This document shows, one piece after another, positions 51,198-58,844 of a stretch of DNA of 64,000 nucleotides. Source of the stretch: Bacillota bacterium (GTDB taxonomy: Bacteria > Bacillota > Clostridia > Oscillospirales > Acutalibacteraceae); NCBI GenBank assembly GCA_023416955.1, contig JAEZGM010000019.1, positions 186,001 to 250,000 of the forward strand, in the 5' to 3' direction. A program made the translations under genes and the position numbers. Below the pieces are notes generated by a model. That model had not been told where the DNA came from and ran no database searches. It was given only the letters and a program-made list of their open reading frames with translations. How positions within the stretch are numbered: position 1 is the stretch's first letter; each line of letters begins with the position of its first letter.

Positions 51198-51872
51198 TTG
51201 TACAAGGTCTGTATTTTTGACTTAGACGGCACGCTGGCGAATACGTTGAGCTCCATTGCCTATTTTTCCAATGAGGCGCTGACCCGCTGCGGACTGCAAA
51301 CCATTCCGGTGGAAGATTACCGTACGATCGTCGGCAATGGGGTGGATACGCAGGTCCACAGGATGATGGACAGGGTTTGTGGGGCCGGGCGCTATACGCA
51401 GGAAGAATTAGACAAGCTGAAAAAAATATATAACCAATTATATGAAGAAAATCCAACCTGTATGCTGCATCGGTATGACGGGATGGACGAGCTGCTTGCG
51501 GGGCTGAAGCAAGCGGGCCTGAAGCTGGCGGTTTGCTCTAATAAGCCGGACGTATGGGCCGGCGCCGTGGTGGATTCCCTGTTTCCGCGGGGAACATTTG
51601 ACATTTGCCTTGGCCAGAAACCCGGAATCGAGAAAAAACCCTCTCCTCAGGGAGCGCTGTTCATTGCGCAAAGGCTGGGCGCTTCACCTAAAGAATGTCT
51701 TTATATCGGCGACACGAATACGGATATGATGACCGGCAGCGCTGCCGGAATGGACACCGTTGGCGTGCTGTGGGGCTTTCGCACACAGCGTGAGTTGGAA
51801 GAAGCGCACGCGAAGCAGATTGTGCAAAAACCGCAGGAAATTATGAAATTGGTTGCCTGCAATATGAGGTGA
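51198..51872 (+). CDS. HAD-superfamily phosphatase, phosphoglycolate phosphatase-like
   Basis: A 224-residue HAD hydrolase. Motif I is VCIFDLDGTLANT with nucleophile Asp, motif II is AVCSNKPD, the Lys lies in GIEKKPSPQGAL and motif IV is YIGDTNTDMMTG. The helical cap (residues about 18-85) is the Gph/PGP type. Start is TTG 51198 with AAGGTGAT upstream. It probably dephosphorylates a small phospho-compound. The next gene starts 4 bp later. Confidence 0.87.
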   Translation: MYKVCIFDLDGTLANTLSSIAYFSNEALTRCGLQTIPVEDYRTIVGNGVDTQVHRMMDRVCGAGRYTQEELDKLKKIYNQLYEENPTCMLHRYDGMDELLAGLKQAGLKLAVCSNKPDVWAGAVVDSLFPRGTFDICLGQKPGIEKKPSPQGALFIAQRLGASPKECLYIGDTNTDMMTGSAAGMDTVGVLWGFRTQRELEEAHAKQIVQKPQEIMKLVACNMR

Positions 51873-51875
51873 ACA

Positions 51876-52754
51876 ATGAACTGGCTGAAAAATTTGCTGG
51901 TGAAGCACCCGATAGGGTTGCGTGTTTTAAAGACGGGAATTGCCGTAACGGTTTGCGTGGCCGTGACCTTTTTGCTGAAGCTGAACCAACCGTTTTTTGC
52001 TGTGGTGGCGACGGTGATGTCTATAGGGAAATCAATTGATATTTCCTTTAAGGCGGGAAAGAACAAGCTGGTCGGTGTCCTGATAGGCGTGGCGGTGGGC
52101 TACGCTTTTTCGCTGTTAAGTCCGGCGAACGCGGGGCTTTGCGGTATCGGGATTATCCTGACGCTGTATTTGTGCCAGCTTCTCAAACTGAGCGGCGCAG
52201 CGACGCTTTCCTGTTTTTTGTTTTCCGCTATGATGTTTTCCGGAAGCCTTACAGGGCACCCGGCAACGTGGCAGTTCGCGTTGACCTGTACCATTGACAG
52301 CTTCATTGGAATTGCCATTGCGCTGATTGTCAACCTGCTGATTATGCCGCCGAATTATGCGGAGGAAATCAAAAAGGCTTCTGAACGGCTCCGTGAGCTG
52401 ATCCAAAAGGAAATCGACAGCGCCGCAGCCTTTGGGGTTATTGATCTGCACGCGGCGCAGGAAGAAATCAGAAAATTGAACAGTAATTTGGGCTTGTATG
52501 CGGCGGAAGTAAAGTTTTTGCGCTGGAATGACGATGAGGTTTTTCAAACCTCTAATAAAGTTACAATTTATCAGTCGATTCTTGATGAGTTAAAGACGGT
52601 TCAGGTTATGAACCCCGGCGCTTCGGGAGAACGGCTTGCGCGGCTGACGGAGGAGCAGGAAACGGTGTACCGTTATCATTTGAACCGGATGCAGACGCTG
52701 TTTGACGCAACGAAAGAACCGTCCGAGGAAAAGCGGGAACCCGGAAAGCAGTAG
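51876..52754 (+). CDS. Aromatic acid exporter (FUSC/ArAE-like) family membrane protein
   Basis: A 292-residue protein with about five to six N-terminal membrane segments (residues 15-155: VLKTGIAVTVCVAVTFLLKL, PFFAVVATVMSIGKSID, LVGVLIGVAVGYAFSLL) and a C-terminal cytoplasmic domain of about 130 residues with helical character (EEIKKASERLRELIQKEID). This is the layout of the YgaH-type aromatic acid exporter family. GAGGTGAAC precedes the ATG, and it is cotranscribed with the phosphatase gene. Confidence 0.8.
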   Translation: MNWLKNLLVKHPIGLRVLKTGIAVTVCVAVTFLLKLNQPFFAVVATVMSIGKSIDISFKAGKNKLVGVLIGVAVGYAFSLLSPANAGLCGIGIILTLYLCQLLKLSGAATLSCFLFSAMMFSGSLTGHPATWQFALTCTIDSFIGIAIALIVNLLIMPPNYAEEIKKASERLRELIQKEIDSAAAFGVIDLHAAQEEIRKLNSNLGLYAAEVKFLRWNDDEVFQTSNKVTIYQSILDELKTVQVMNPGASGERLARLTEEQETVYRYHLNRMQTLFDATKEPSEEKREPGKQ

Positions 52755-52824
52755 GCTGATTACTGCTCTGTTTATCGCTTTTATCATGATACTAACATTC
52801 CGTAAAAGGGTAGACAGAAGGACG

Positions 52825-52864
52825 ATGGACCTCCCTCCCCGCCTAGGCGGGGAGGGAGGTCCAT
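52825..52864. repeat. Perfect 40-bp GC-rich palindrome
   Basis: The sequence from ATGGACCTCCCTCCCCGCCT is followed at once by its exact complement, with no loop, between 52825 and 52864. There is no T run on either side. It lies between the aromatic exporter and DegV genes and could act as an unusual terminator or a replication-slippage product. Confidence 0.8.
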
Positions 52865-52879
52865 GAGTTTCCATTGAAT

Positions 52880-52960
52880 GTGAGTATGACCCCTAAAAAA
52901 TCGCGGCTTGTGCTGCTGCTGATTGGGGGTTTGTTGTTGGTATCTGTTTTTTACCGGTGA
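52880..52960 (+). CDS. Possible 26-residue membrane peptide
   Basis: GTG 52880 (or ATG 52886) opens a short frame whose product has a basic start (MTPKKSR) and a hydrophobic stretch LVLLLIGGLLLVSVFYR, then TGA 52958-52960. It overlaps the last codons of the convergent DegV gene. The ribosome site is weak. It could be a small membrane protein or the N-terminus left from a lost gene. Confidence 0.3.
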   Translation: MSMTPKKSRLVLLLIGGLLLVSVFYR

Positions 52961-53823
52961 GTGCCCAGAAAGAACAGCGCAATGGTGCCGGGGCCGGAAT
53001 GCGCGCCGACTACCGGGCCGACGTAATTGATTACGATGTTCTTAGTGCCAAACCGGCGCCTGATTTCTTCCGCCACAAAGTTTGCGTCTTCCAACGTATC
53101 GCCATGGCTGATGAACACAGTCTGTTCATCGGGGTTGACCGCTGTCTCCTCCATATGATCCACAAGTGCGGTCAATGAAGCGCGGCGGCCTCTTGTTTTG
53201 CCGACATTGATCAGGTGGCCCTCGTCGTCAACGTGCAGAATGGGTTTAATGTTCAGCATCGTGCCGATCAGCGCTGTGGCGCCTGAAACGCGTCCGCCGC
53301 GCTTCAGATGATTCAGATCGTCCACCGTAAACCAATGGCACAGATGAAGCTTATTTGCTTCCACCCAGTCGCGTACCTCTTCAATATTTTTGCCCTTGCG
53401 TTTTTCCTGCACGGCGAGATAAATAATCAATCCTTCCCCCAGTGAAGCGCAAAGGGTGTCAACATTATATATCTTTCGGTTCGGATATTTTTGAGCCAAC
53501 TCGTCGCATGCCAGCTGAGCGGCATTACAGGTGTTGCTGAGCCCGCTGGAAAACGCAAGACATAGAACATCTTTTCCGGCCTGCAGAACCGGCTCCATTG
53601 CGGAGGCAAACGCATCCACGTTCACGGCGGAGGTAGTGCAGCTTTTACCGCTGCGAATCTGAGCGTAAAATTCCGCAAAAGACAGGTCGCGCCCGTCAAG
53701 GTAGTTGAAGTACTCTTTTCCTTCCAGGTTAAATGCGAGCGGAAGGACGGTCAGCTCAAGTTCCTTTGCCATTTCGGTCGACAAGTCGCAGGAGGAATCG
53801 GTGAAGATTACATAATCGTTCAT
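52951..53823 (-). CDS. DegV family protein (fatty acid-binding, FakB-like)
   Basis: A 290-residue DegV protein. It begins YVIFTDSSCDLSTEMAKE, has the SGKSCTTSAVNVDAF block and the fatty-acid contact region AFSSGLSNTCNAAQLA, then TLCASLGEGLIIYLA and LKRGGRVSGATALIGTMLNI. These proteins bind fatty acids and present them to FakA kinase; no fakA is in the window. ATG 53823 is preferred, with AAGGGGA upstream. A convergent partner of the exporter gene. Confidence 0.92.
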   Translation of the reverse strand: MNDYVIFTDSSCDLSTEMAKELELTVLPLAFNLEGKEYFNYLDGRDLSFAEFYAQIRSGKSCTTSAVNVDAFASAMEPVLQAGKDVLCLAFSSGLSNTCNAAQLACDELAQKYPNRKIYNVDTLCASLGEGLIIYLAVQEKRKGKNIEEVRDWVEANKLHLCHWFTVDDLNHLKRGGRVSGATALIGTMLNIKPILHVDDEGHLINVGKTRGRRASLTALVDHMEETAVNPDEQTVFISHGDTLEDANFVAEEIRRRFGTKNIVINYVGPVVGAHSGPGTIALFFLGTHR

Positions 53824-53964
53824 GAGCAAATCCCCTTTTTTCTATCTAGAAATAATAAATACTTTATAATCTTTATTTAAATATAGCATATAACTTTTTT
53901 AAAATCAATTATTGAATGTTTAATATCAGAATATATGGTTATATTTACTATGTCGTAAAATATT

Positions 53965-54027
53965 AGTCAGTTTATTTGAGAACAGAACCAATCTCCATTT
54001 TCTTGGATGTTTTCCAAAGTTAACTGA
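53965..54027. repeat. Dispersed foldback repeat, family 1, copy C
   Basis: A 63-bp element starting AGTCAGTTTATTTGAGAACA and ending near GTTAACTGA. It matches the reverse complement of copy A at about 53 of 63 positions. It lies in the gap between the degV promoter side and the terminator of the ABC exporter operon. Confidence 0.75.
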
Positions 54028-54034
54028 AAATAAG

Positions 54035-54072
54035 CAAAAGGGATGAGCGGAAATTTCCGTTCATCCCTTTTG
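54035..54072 (-). terminator. Terminator of the GntR-ABC operon
   Basis: CAAAAGGGATGAGCGGAAA pairs with TTTCCGTTCATCCCTTTTG (one wobble). On the minus strand it ends in CCCTTTTGCTTATTTT; it lies 22 bp beyond the permease stop. Confidence 0.85.
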
Positions 54073-54093
54073 TAATTAAATTGTACCGTGTAT

Positions 54094-54717
54094 TCAGGGC
54101 TCTTTTCTGCTTACGACGGCGCAGGAGATGAGATATGATATAAACATAAGGATCAGGCTAACCGGCAGCGAAAGCCAGAGCAGAACCTCAGAAGTGATTT
54201 CACTTACCTGAAAGGCTGGGAACGAAATGCCCAGCTGTTTAAAAATGAGGCTTACTCCCATGGGAAGCAGCGCGAGTAAAAGAATGAGAACCCGGGACTT
54301 TTGTGTACCAAATTGAAACACAATCGGCAGGAGCACTGCGGACAAGAAGACGGAAATAGCAAGGTAGCAGTAAATTACCACGAATTGTTCCAAGCTGAAC
54401 TGCCTTTGCAGAGTGGTAAAAACAACGTCAATCACCAGGCTGGCACAGGCGAGAAGGGCCGCCAGTACATAGCGGGAAAGCACCAGTTCCTTTTTTGTAA
54501 TGGGAAGCGTGAGCGCATAATGATTCCATTTTGAAACTTCATCGTATGCGAACGCGTTAATCAGTACAATGAAACTGACAAAAAGGGGAATAAAGTAAAT
54601 TGCGGTACTGTTTTTCAGATTGACTGCAAAAATAACAAAGAAGACAAACAGCGGTATAAGTACATATAATATGTTTTTCTTGATGCAAAGAAGGTCTTTA
54701 TATAATAATCCCTTCAT
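54094..54717 (-). CDS. ABC-2 type transporter permease
   Basis: A 207-residue protein with six predicted membrane segments, beginning MKGLLYKDLLCIKKNILYVL, the typical start of small ABC-2 permeases in Firmicutes, and LINAFAYDEVSKWNHYALTL between segments 2 and 3. The start overlaps the stop of the ATPase gene by 4 bp. It forms an exporter of unknown substrate with the ATPase; systems of this layout under YtrA-type GntR control often respond to cell-wall antibiotics. Confidence 0.85.
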   Translation of the reverse strand: MKGLLYKDLLCIKKNILYVLIPLFVFFVIFAVNLKNSTAIYFIPLFVSFIVLINAFAYDEVSKWNHYALTLPITKKELVLSRYVLAALLACASLVIDVVFTTLQRQFSLEQFVVIYCYLAISVFLSAVLLPIVFQFGTQKSRVLILLLALLPMGVSLIFKQLGISFPAFQVSEITSEVLLWLSLPVSLILMFISYLISCAVVSRKEP

Positions 54718-55574
54718 GATTTCTCTCCTTTTACGAACAAATTCATAATTTCATCAATGCTTGCCCTGTCGATGACCATGCCGCCATAGCTGCGCCGGGC
54801 GGCCTCCCTGTCGGCAACCAGAGCGGTATAACCGAATTCATCCTTTCGCCAGCGGACCAGATCCTTCTTATTGACACGGCTGAAATCGGCTGTACCGCAT
54901 TTCAGCAGACCACTGCGGTCAATCAGGTCGTCCTTCGAGCGGCTGAATACGATATTTCCGTCATGAATGAAAGTAATATAATCCGCTATCTTTTCGAGGT
55001 CGTTTGTAATGTGGGACGAAAACAGGATGGAGTGACTTTCGTCCTGCATGAATTCAAGCAGCAGATCGAGAATGTCGCTGCGGGCGATGGGATCCAGGCC
55101 ACTGGTTGCCTCGTCCAGAATTAGCAGGCGCGGTTTGTGTGCCAGCGCGGTTGCAATGGAAAGCTTCATTTTCATTCCTTTGGAGTATTCTTTGATCGTT
55201 TTTTCTTTCGACAGATCAAAGCGAAGCAGATACTGTTCAAACAAGGCCCTGTCCCAAGCGCGGAAAGACTTTTTTAATATATTTCCTATTTCGCCTGCGG
55301 TAAAATTGGCGTGAAAGTAACAGTCGTCGAATACCACGCCGATTTGCTCCTTACAGCTGCGTTCATTGCGGATATTGTCCATTCCCAAAATTTTGATGGA
55401 ACCGGAATCCCGGCGTATTTCGTTCAGAATCAGCTTAATGGTTGTGGTTTTGCCCGCTCCGTTTTCCCCAATAAAGCCCACGATGCTTCCGCACGGCACA
55501 TCGAAGCTGATATTATCCAGAGAAAAAAGCGGATAGCGCTTGCTCAAATTAAGAATCTCAATGGCGTTTTTCAT
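54714..55574 (-). CDS. ABC transporter ATPase (YtrB/BcrA type)
   Basis: A 286-residue ATPase. Walker A is GENGAGKTTT, the signature is YSKGMKMKLSIATALA, Walker B is LLILDEATSGLDP and the switch His is in ILFSSHITNDLEKIA. The last 60 residues are a divergent regulatory tail. AAGGAGGT precedes the ATG. It drives the ABC-2 permease encoded downstream and starts 24 bp after the GntR gene. Confidence 0.93.
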   Translation of the reverse strand: MKNAIEILNLSKRYPLFSLDNISFDVPCGSIVGFIGENGAGKTTTIKLILNEIRRDSGSIKILGMDNIRNERSCKEQIGVVFDDCYFHANFTAGEIGNILKKSFRAWDRALFEQYLLRFDLSKEKTIKEYSKGMKMKLSIATALAHKPRLLILDEATSGLDPIARSDILDLLLEFMQDESHSILFSSHITNDLEKIADYITFIHDGNIVFSRSKDDLIDRSGLLKCGTADFSRVNKKDLVRWRKDEFGYTALVADREAARRSYGGMVIDRASIDEIMNLFVKGEKS

Positions 55575-55598
55575 AGTACCTCCTTATAAATCCGGGCG

Positions 55599-55973
55599 TC
55601 AGTCCCCGTTATACAGCAGTTCTAAAAGCTCCCGCAGTTCTGCCAGCGAAATGCCCGCCTGCTTTGCGGCGTCTACCGCACTTTGCAGGAAGCCTTCGGA
55701 TTTCCGTAGATGTTCCTCGTGGATAAACTCCACATTTTTGCGCGCGACAAAGCTGCCTTTTCCGGTGACGGTTTCAATGAAGCCGTCGCGCTCCAGGTCC
55801 TCGTAAGCACGCTTTGTCGTAATAACGCTGATGTGCAGTTCCCTTGCCAGAAGCCGCATGGACGGCAGCGCGTCACCCTCCTGAAGGGCACCGGTGATGA
55901 TGCCGGATTTAATCTGTTCGGTGATTTGTTCATAAATGGGCTTTCCGCTCGAATTGCTGATGATAATATCCAT
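55599..55973 (-). CDS. GntR-family regulator, YtrA subfamily
   Basis: A 124-residue regulator. The winged HTH is in residues 1-75: PIYEQITEQIKSGIITGALQ, DALPSMRLLARELHISVITT and GFIETVTGKGSFVA. The short C-terminal helical tail without a ligand domain is the mark of the YtrA subfamily, which autoregulates an ABC exporter operon. GAGGTGA precedes the ATG. It heads the operon with the ATPase and permease, and a 41-bp inverted repeat lies immediately upstream. Confidence 0.92.
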   Translation of the reverse strand: MDIIISNSSGKPIYEQITEQIKSGIITGALQEGDALPSMRLLARELHISVITTKRAYEDLERDGFIETVTGKGSFVARKNVEFIHEEHLRKSEGFLQSAVDAAKQAGISLAELRELLELLYNGD

Positions 55974-55994
55974 TCACTCACCTCGGTCATTTAT

Positions 55995-56035
55995 AGCGTG
56001 ATATTGTATATATGATATATATACAATATCACGCT
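55995..56035. promoter_or_regulatory. 41-bp inverted repeat, probable GntR (YtrA-type) operator
   Basis: Arms 55995-56013 (AGCGTGATATTGTATATAT) and 56017-56035 are perfect 19-bp complements around GAT. It lies 22 bp before the GntR start. The AT-rich core includes TATA stretches suitable for a -10 box, so binding would block the operon promoter. Confidence 0.75.
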
Positions 56036-56129
56036 TATTTTATGCTGTCAACCTTATTTTTTTAAACGGTTTCCTGTTTGAGGGAAATTCCCAGTGGCAA
56101 AGCACTGTCAGTTGAAAGGAGGGTTGCCT

Positions 56130-56456
56130 TTGGAAAGTCAGAAAAATGCGGAGGGGAAAAACCGCAGGCGAATCCGAAAGGGCTATGAAAAGCTGGCTTA
56201 CGGCGGCATTGCCGACGCGGTGCGGCTGCTCTTTACGGAGGAACCTGATTTAGCGGCGTTCGGCAAAATGGATTTATTCAACATCGCGGAAATTAAGCGC
56301 CCAAAGGGAGGGGGAATGGAAATCAAGTTTTTCGACCGGATTAAGGCGCTGCAATGTCTGGACGTGATGAATGAGGAAAGCGGGGAGGCGCCGCCGCTGT
56401 ACCGCGCCCTGGAGGACTGCGCGCGCTCGTTTGGGGAGAAGCAGGATGGAGTATAA
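56130..56456 (+). CDS. Phage-type small protein preceding TerL, probable terminase small subunit
   Basis: A 108-residue basic protein. TTG 56130 follows AAAGGAGGG; the in-frame GTG at 56094 lies upstream of that site and is unlikely. The sequence (RRRIRKGYEKLAYGGIADAV, LLFTEEPDLAAFGKMDLFNI, FFDRIKALQCLDVM) is helical, without a clear HTH, and resembles short terminase small subunits of PBSX-type and Clostridial prophages. It overlaps the large subunit gene by 11 bp, supporting the role. Assignment rests mainly on position. Confidence 0.65.
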   Translation: MESQKNAEGKNRRRIRKGYEKLAYGGIADAVRLLFTEEPDLAAFGKMDLFNIAEIKRPKGGGMEIKFFDRIKALQCLDVMNEESGEAPPLYRALEDCARSFGEKQDGV

Positions 56457-57708
56457 AGCATTTTCCCCGAAACAGCTGCAGGCGCTCAGCTGGTGGTGCC
56501 CCGGCAGCCCGGCGGAAACGAAGGACGCGGTAATCTGTGACGGGGCGGTGCGCAGCGGAAAGACGCTCTGCCTCGGTATTTCCTTCGCGGCGTGGGCACT
56601 CTTTCGGTTCCATGACCGTTCGTTTGCCATTTGCGGTAAGACAATTCGCTCGCTGAAGCGCAACCTGATTACCACGCTGCTGCCCGCGCTTGCTGACGCG
56701 GGGTTTCAGTGCAGCTTCCTTACAGCGGAAAACCGGATTGACATTACCTTCGGAAAACGTATGAACCGGTTTTATTTGTTTGGTGGGCGGGACGAGGGCT
56801 CCTCCGCGCTGATTCAGGGTATTACGCTTGCCGGCGTGCTGTTCGACGAAGTGGCTCTCATGCCCCGCTCGTTTGTGGAGCAGGCGCTGGCGCGCTGTTC
56901 GGTGGAGGGTTCGAAATTCTGGTTCAACTGTAACCCGGAAAATCCACAGCACTGGTTTTACCGGGAATGGATTTTAAAGCGGGAGGAAAAGAACGCGCTC
57001 TACCTGCATTTCACCATGGAGGACAATCCCTCGCTCAGCCCGGAAATTCTGGCGCGTTACCGGGGGCTGTACTCCGGCGCGTTTTACGAGCGTTTCGTGC
57101 AGGGGAAATGGGTGGCGGCAGAGGGGCTTGTCTACCCGTTCATGACGGACGCGATGTTCTGCGCCGCGCCGGAAAGCTGTGACCGCTATGCGGTTTCGTG
57201 CGACTACGGAACGGTCAACCCGGCTTCGTTCGGGCTGTGGGGCAGCCGGGGCGGCGTGTGGTACCGCATCGACGAGTATTATTTTGATTCGCGCAGGGCG
57301 GGCAGCCAGCGGACGGACGAGGAGCATTACGCCGCGCTGGCGGAATTAATCGGCGGGCGGGAAATCGAAAGCATTACGGTCGACCCGTCGGCGGCCAGCT
57401 TTATGGAGGTAATCCGGCGGCACGGCGTTTACCGGGTCGTTCCCGCCGACAACGACGTGCTGGACGGAATTCGCCGCGTGAGCGTCGCCTTAAAGCAGGG
57501 GGATATTAAAATCTGCCGCTGCTGCGCAGACTCGATTCGTGAATTCGGTCTTTACCGCTGGAACGACGACCACGCGCGTGACGCGCCGGTCAAGGAAAAC
57601 GACCACGCGATGGACGATATCCGCTATTTTGTTACAACACTTCTGCGCAGGGAGGACGCGTTCTTCGCGGTCGCTGCACCGCGCGGGAAAGGAGGGATAG
57701 TATGCTGA
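56446..57708 (+). CDS. Phage terminase large subunit
   Basis: A 420-residue PBSX-type TerL. The packaging ATPase has Walker A DGAVRSGKT (about residues 32-40) and Walker B GVLFDEVALM; FNCNPENPQHWFYREWI is the coupling region. The nuclease domain starts SCDYGTVNPASFGLW and has TVDPSAASFMEVIRR and NDHAMDDIRYF with acidic metal ligands. ATG 56446 is chosen over an upstream start by length and by its GGGGAG site. It packages DNA into a procapsid through the portal encoded next. Confidence 0.92.
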   Translation: MEYKAFSPKQLQALSWWCPGSPAETKDAVICDGAVRSGKTLCLGISFAAWALFRFHDRSFAICGKTIRSLKRNLITTLLPALADAGFQCSFLTAENRIDITFGKRMNRFYLFGGRDEGSSALIQGITLAGVLFDEVALMPRSFVEQALARCSVEGSKFWFNCNPENPQHWFYREWILKREEKNALYLHFTMEDNPSLSPEILARYRGLYSGAFYERFVQGKWVAAEGLVYPFMTDAMFCAAPESCDRYAVSCDYGTVNPASFGLWGSRGGVWYRIDEYYFDSRRAGSQRTDEEHYAALAELIGGREIESITVDPSAASFMEVIRRHGVYRVVPADNDVLDGIRRVSVALKQGDIKICRCCADSIREFGLYRWNDDHARDAPVKENDHAMDDIRYFVTTLLRREDAFFAVAAPRGKGGIVC

Positions 57709-58844
57709 GAAAACGAAACGCGCCGCCCGTGGCGCAGGCAGTGCAGACAGCGCCGGAAAAGCAGCCGTTTTCCGAATTGGGTAGTTATATTCCGCTGGTG
57801 GCAGGCGAGCGCAGGCTTTACACCGCACTGCGGGAGGCCGTGCCGATTATTGACGCGGCGATTGACAAAATTCTGCGTTTGACCGGCGGCTTTACGGTGC
57901 GCTGCGCGGACCGTACGGCGGAGCGGGAATTGAACCGCTTTTTACAAAATGTGCAGGTGAATTCGACGGAAGTGGGAATTCAGAGCTTTTTGAACAGCTA
58001 TCTGTCACAGCTTCTGACCTATGGAAACGCCGTTGGGGAAATGGTGTTGGGCGGGGGAAGCATCGCTGCGCTTTACAACGCGTCGCTGGACGATGTGGAG
58101 CTGAAAGCCGTTTCTCCGCTCAAAATCGACGTTTACCGCCGGGAAGCGGGCGGGCTTTCCAAGGTGCGTTACCCGCAGCTGGTGTTCTGCTCGGCGCTGA
58201 ACCCGCCGCCGGGCAGCGCGCAGGGGGTTTCGCTCTTGCACGGGCTGCCGTTTGTCAGCGGGATTCTGGTGCAGATTTACAATACCATCGGCGTCAACTG
58301 GGAGCGGCTTGGCAATGTGCGCTTTGCCGTGACCTATAAGCCGTCGGCCGACCCGTCCGATCGGGCGTACGCGAAGGAGCGCGCGCAGCAGATTGCCGGC
58401 GAGTGGAGCCGCGCCATGCAGAAGGACAGCGTCAGCGACTTTGTCGCGGTGGGGGACGTGAGCATTAAGGCAATCGGCGCGGATAACCAGATTTTGAACA
58501 GCGATGTGCCGGTACGGCAGATGCTGGAGCAGATTGTGGCGAAGCTCGGGATTCCGCCCTTTTTGCTGGGACTAAGCTGGTCGTCCACGGAGCGGATGTC
58601 CAGTCAGCAGGCAGATATTCTGACAAGCGAGCTCGAAGCATACCGCCGGATTTTAAATCCGGTGATTGATAAAATCTGCGGACTTTGGCTTAAACTCAAC
58701 GGCTACGGCGGTGAAACGGAAATCGTCTGGGACAATATCACCCTGCAGGACGAAACGGAAACCGCCAATGCCCGGCTGCTGAACGCCAGAGCGGCGCAGA
58801 TTGAGGAAACGCTGAACCAAAAAGGAAAGGAAGGGATTGCTTGA
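57702..58844 (+). CDS. Phage portal protein
   Basis: A 380-residue portal protein, compact for the class. Recognisable stretches are LYTALREAVPIIDAAIDKIL, FLNSYLSQLLTYGNAVGEMV, LLHGLPFVSGILVQIYNTIG, LEQIVAKLGIPPFLLGLSWSS and RMSSQQADILTSELEAYRR. It forms the 12-fold ring through which DNA enters the capsid. GGAGGGAT precedes the ATG, which overlaps the TerL stop by 7 bp. Confidence 0.9.
   Translation: MLRKRNAPPVAQAVQTAPEKQPFSELGSYIPLVAGERRLYTALREAVPIIDAAIDKILRLTGGFTVRCADRTAERELNRFLQNVQVNSTEVGIQSFLNSYLSQLLTYGNAVGEMVLGGGSIAALYNASLDDVELKAVSPLKIDVYRREAGGLSKVRYPQLVFCSALNPPPGSAQGVSLLHGLPFVSGILVQIYNTIGVNWERLGNVRFAVTYKPSADPSDRAYAKERAQQIAGEWSRAMQKDSVSDFVAVGDVSIKAIGADNQILNSDVPVRQMLEQIVAKLGIPPFLLGLSWSSTERMSSQQADILTSELEAYRRILNPVIDKICGLWLKLNGYGGETEIVWDNITLQDETETANARLLNARAAQIEETLNQKGKEGIA

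Noticed and set aside
56036..56129. Prophage left attachment site or integrase next to the terminase genes
   Set aside because: The short gap holds only the ribosome site and AT-rich sequence; no integrase, tRNA or direct repeat marks an integration boundary.
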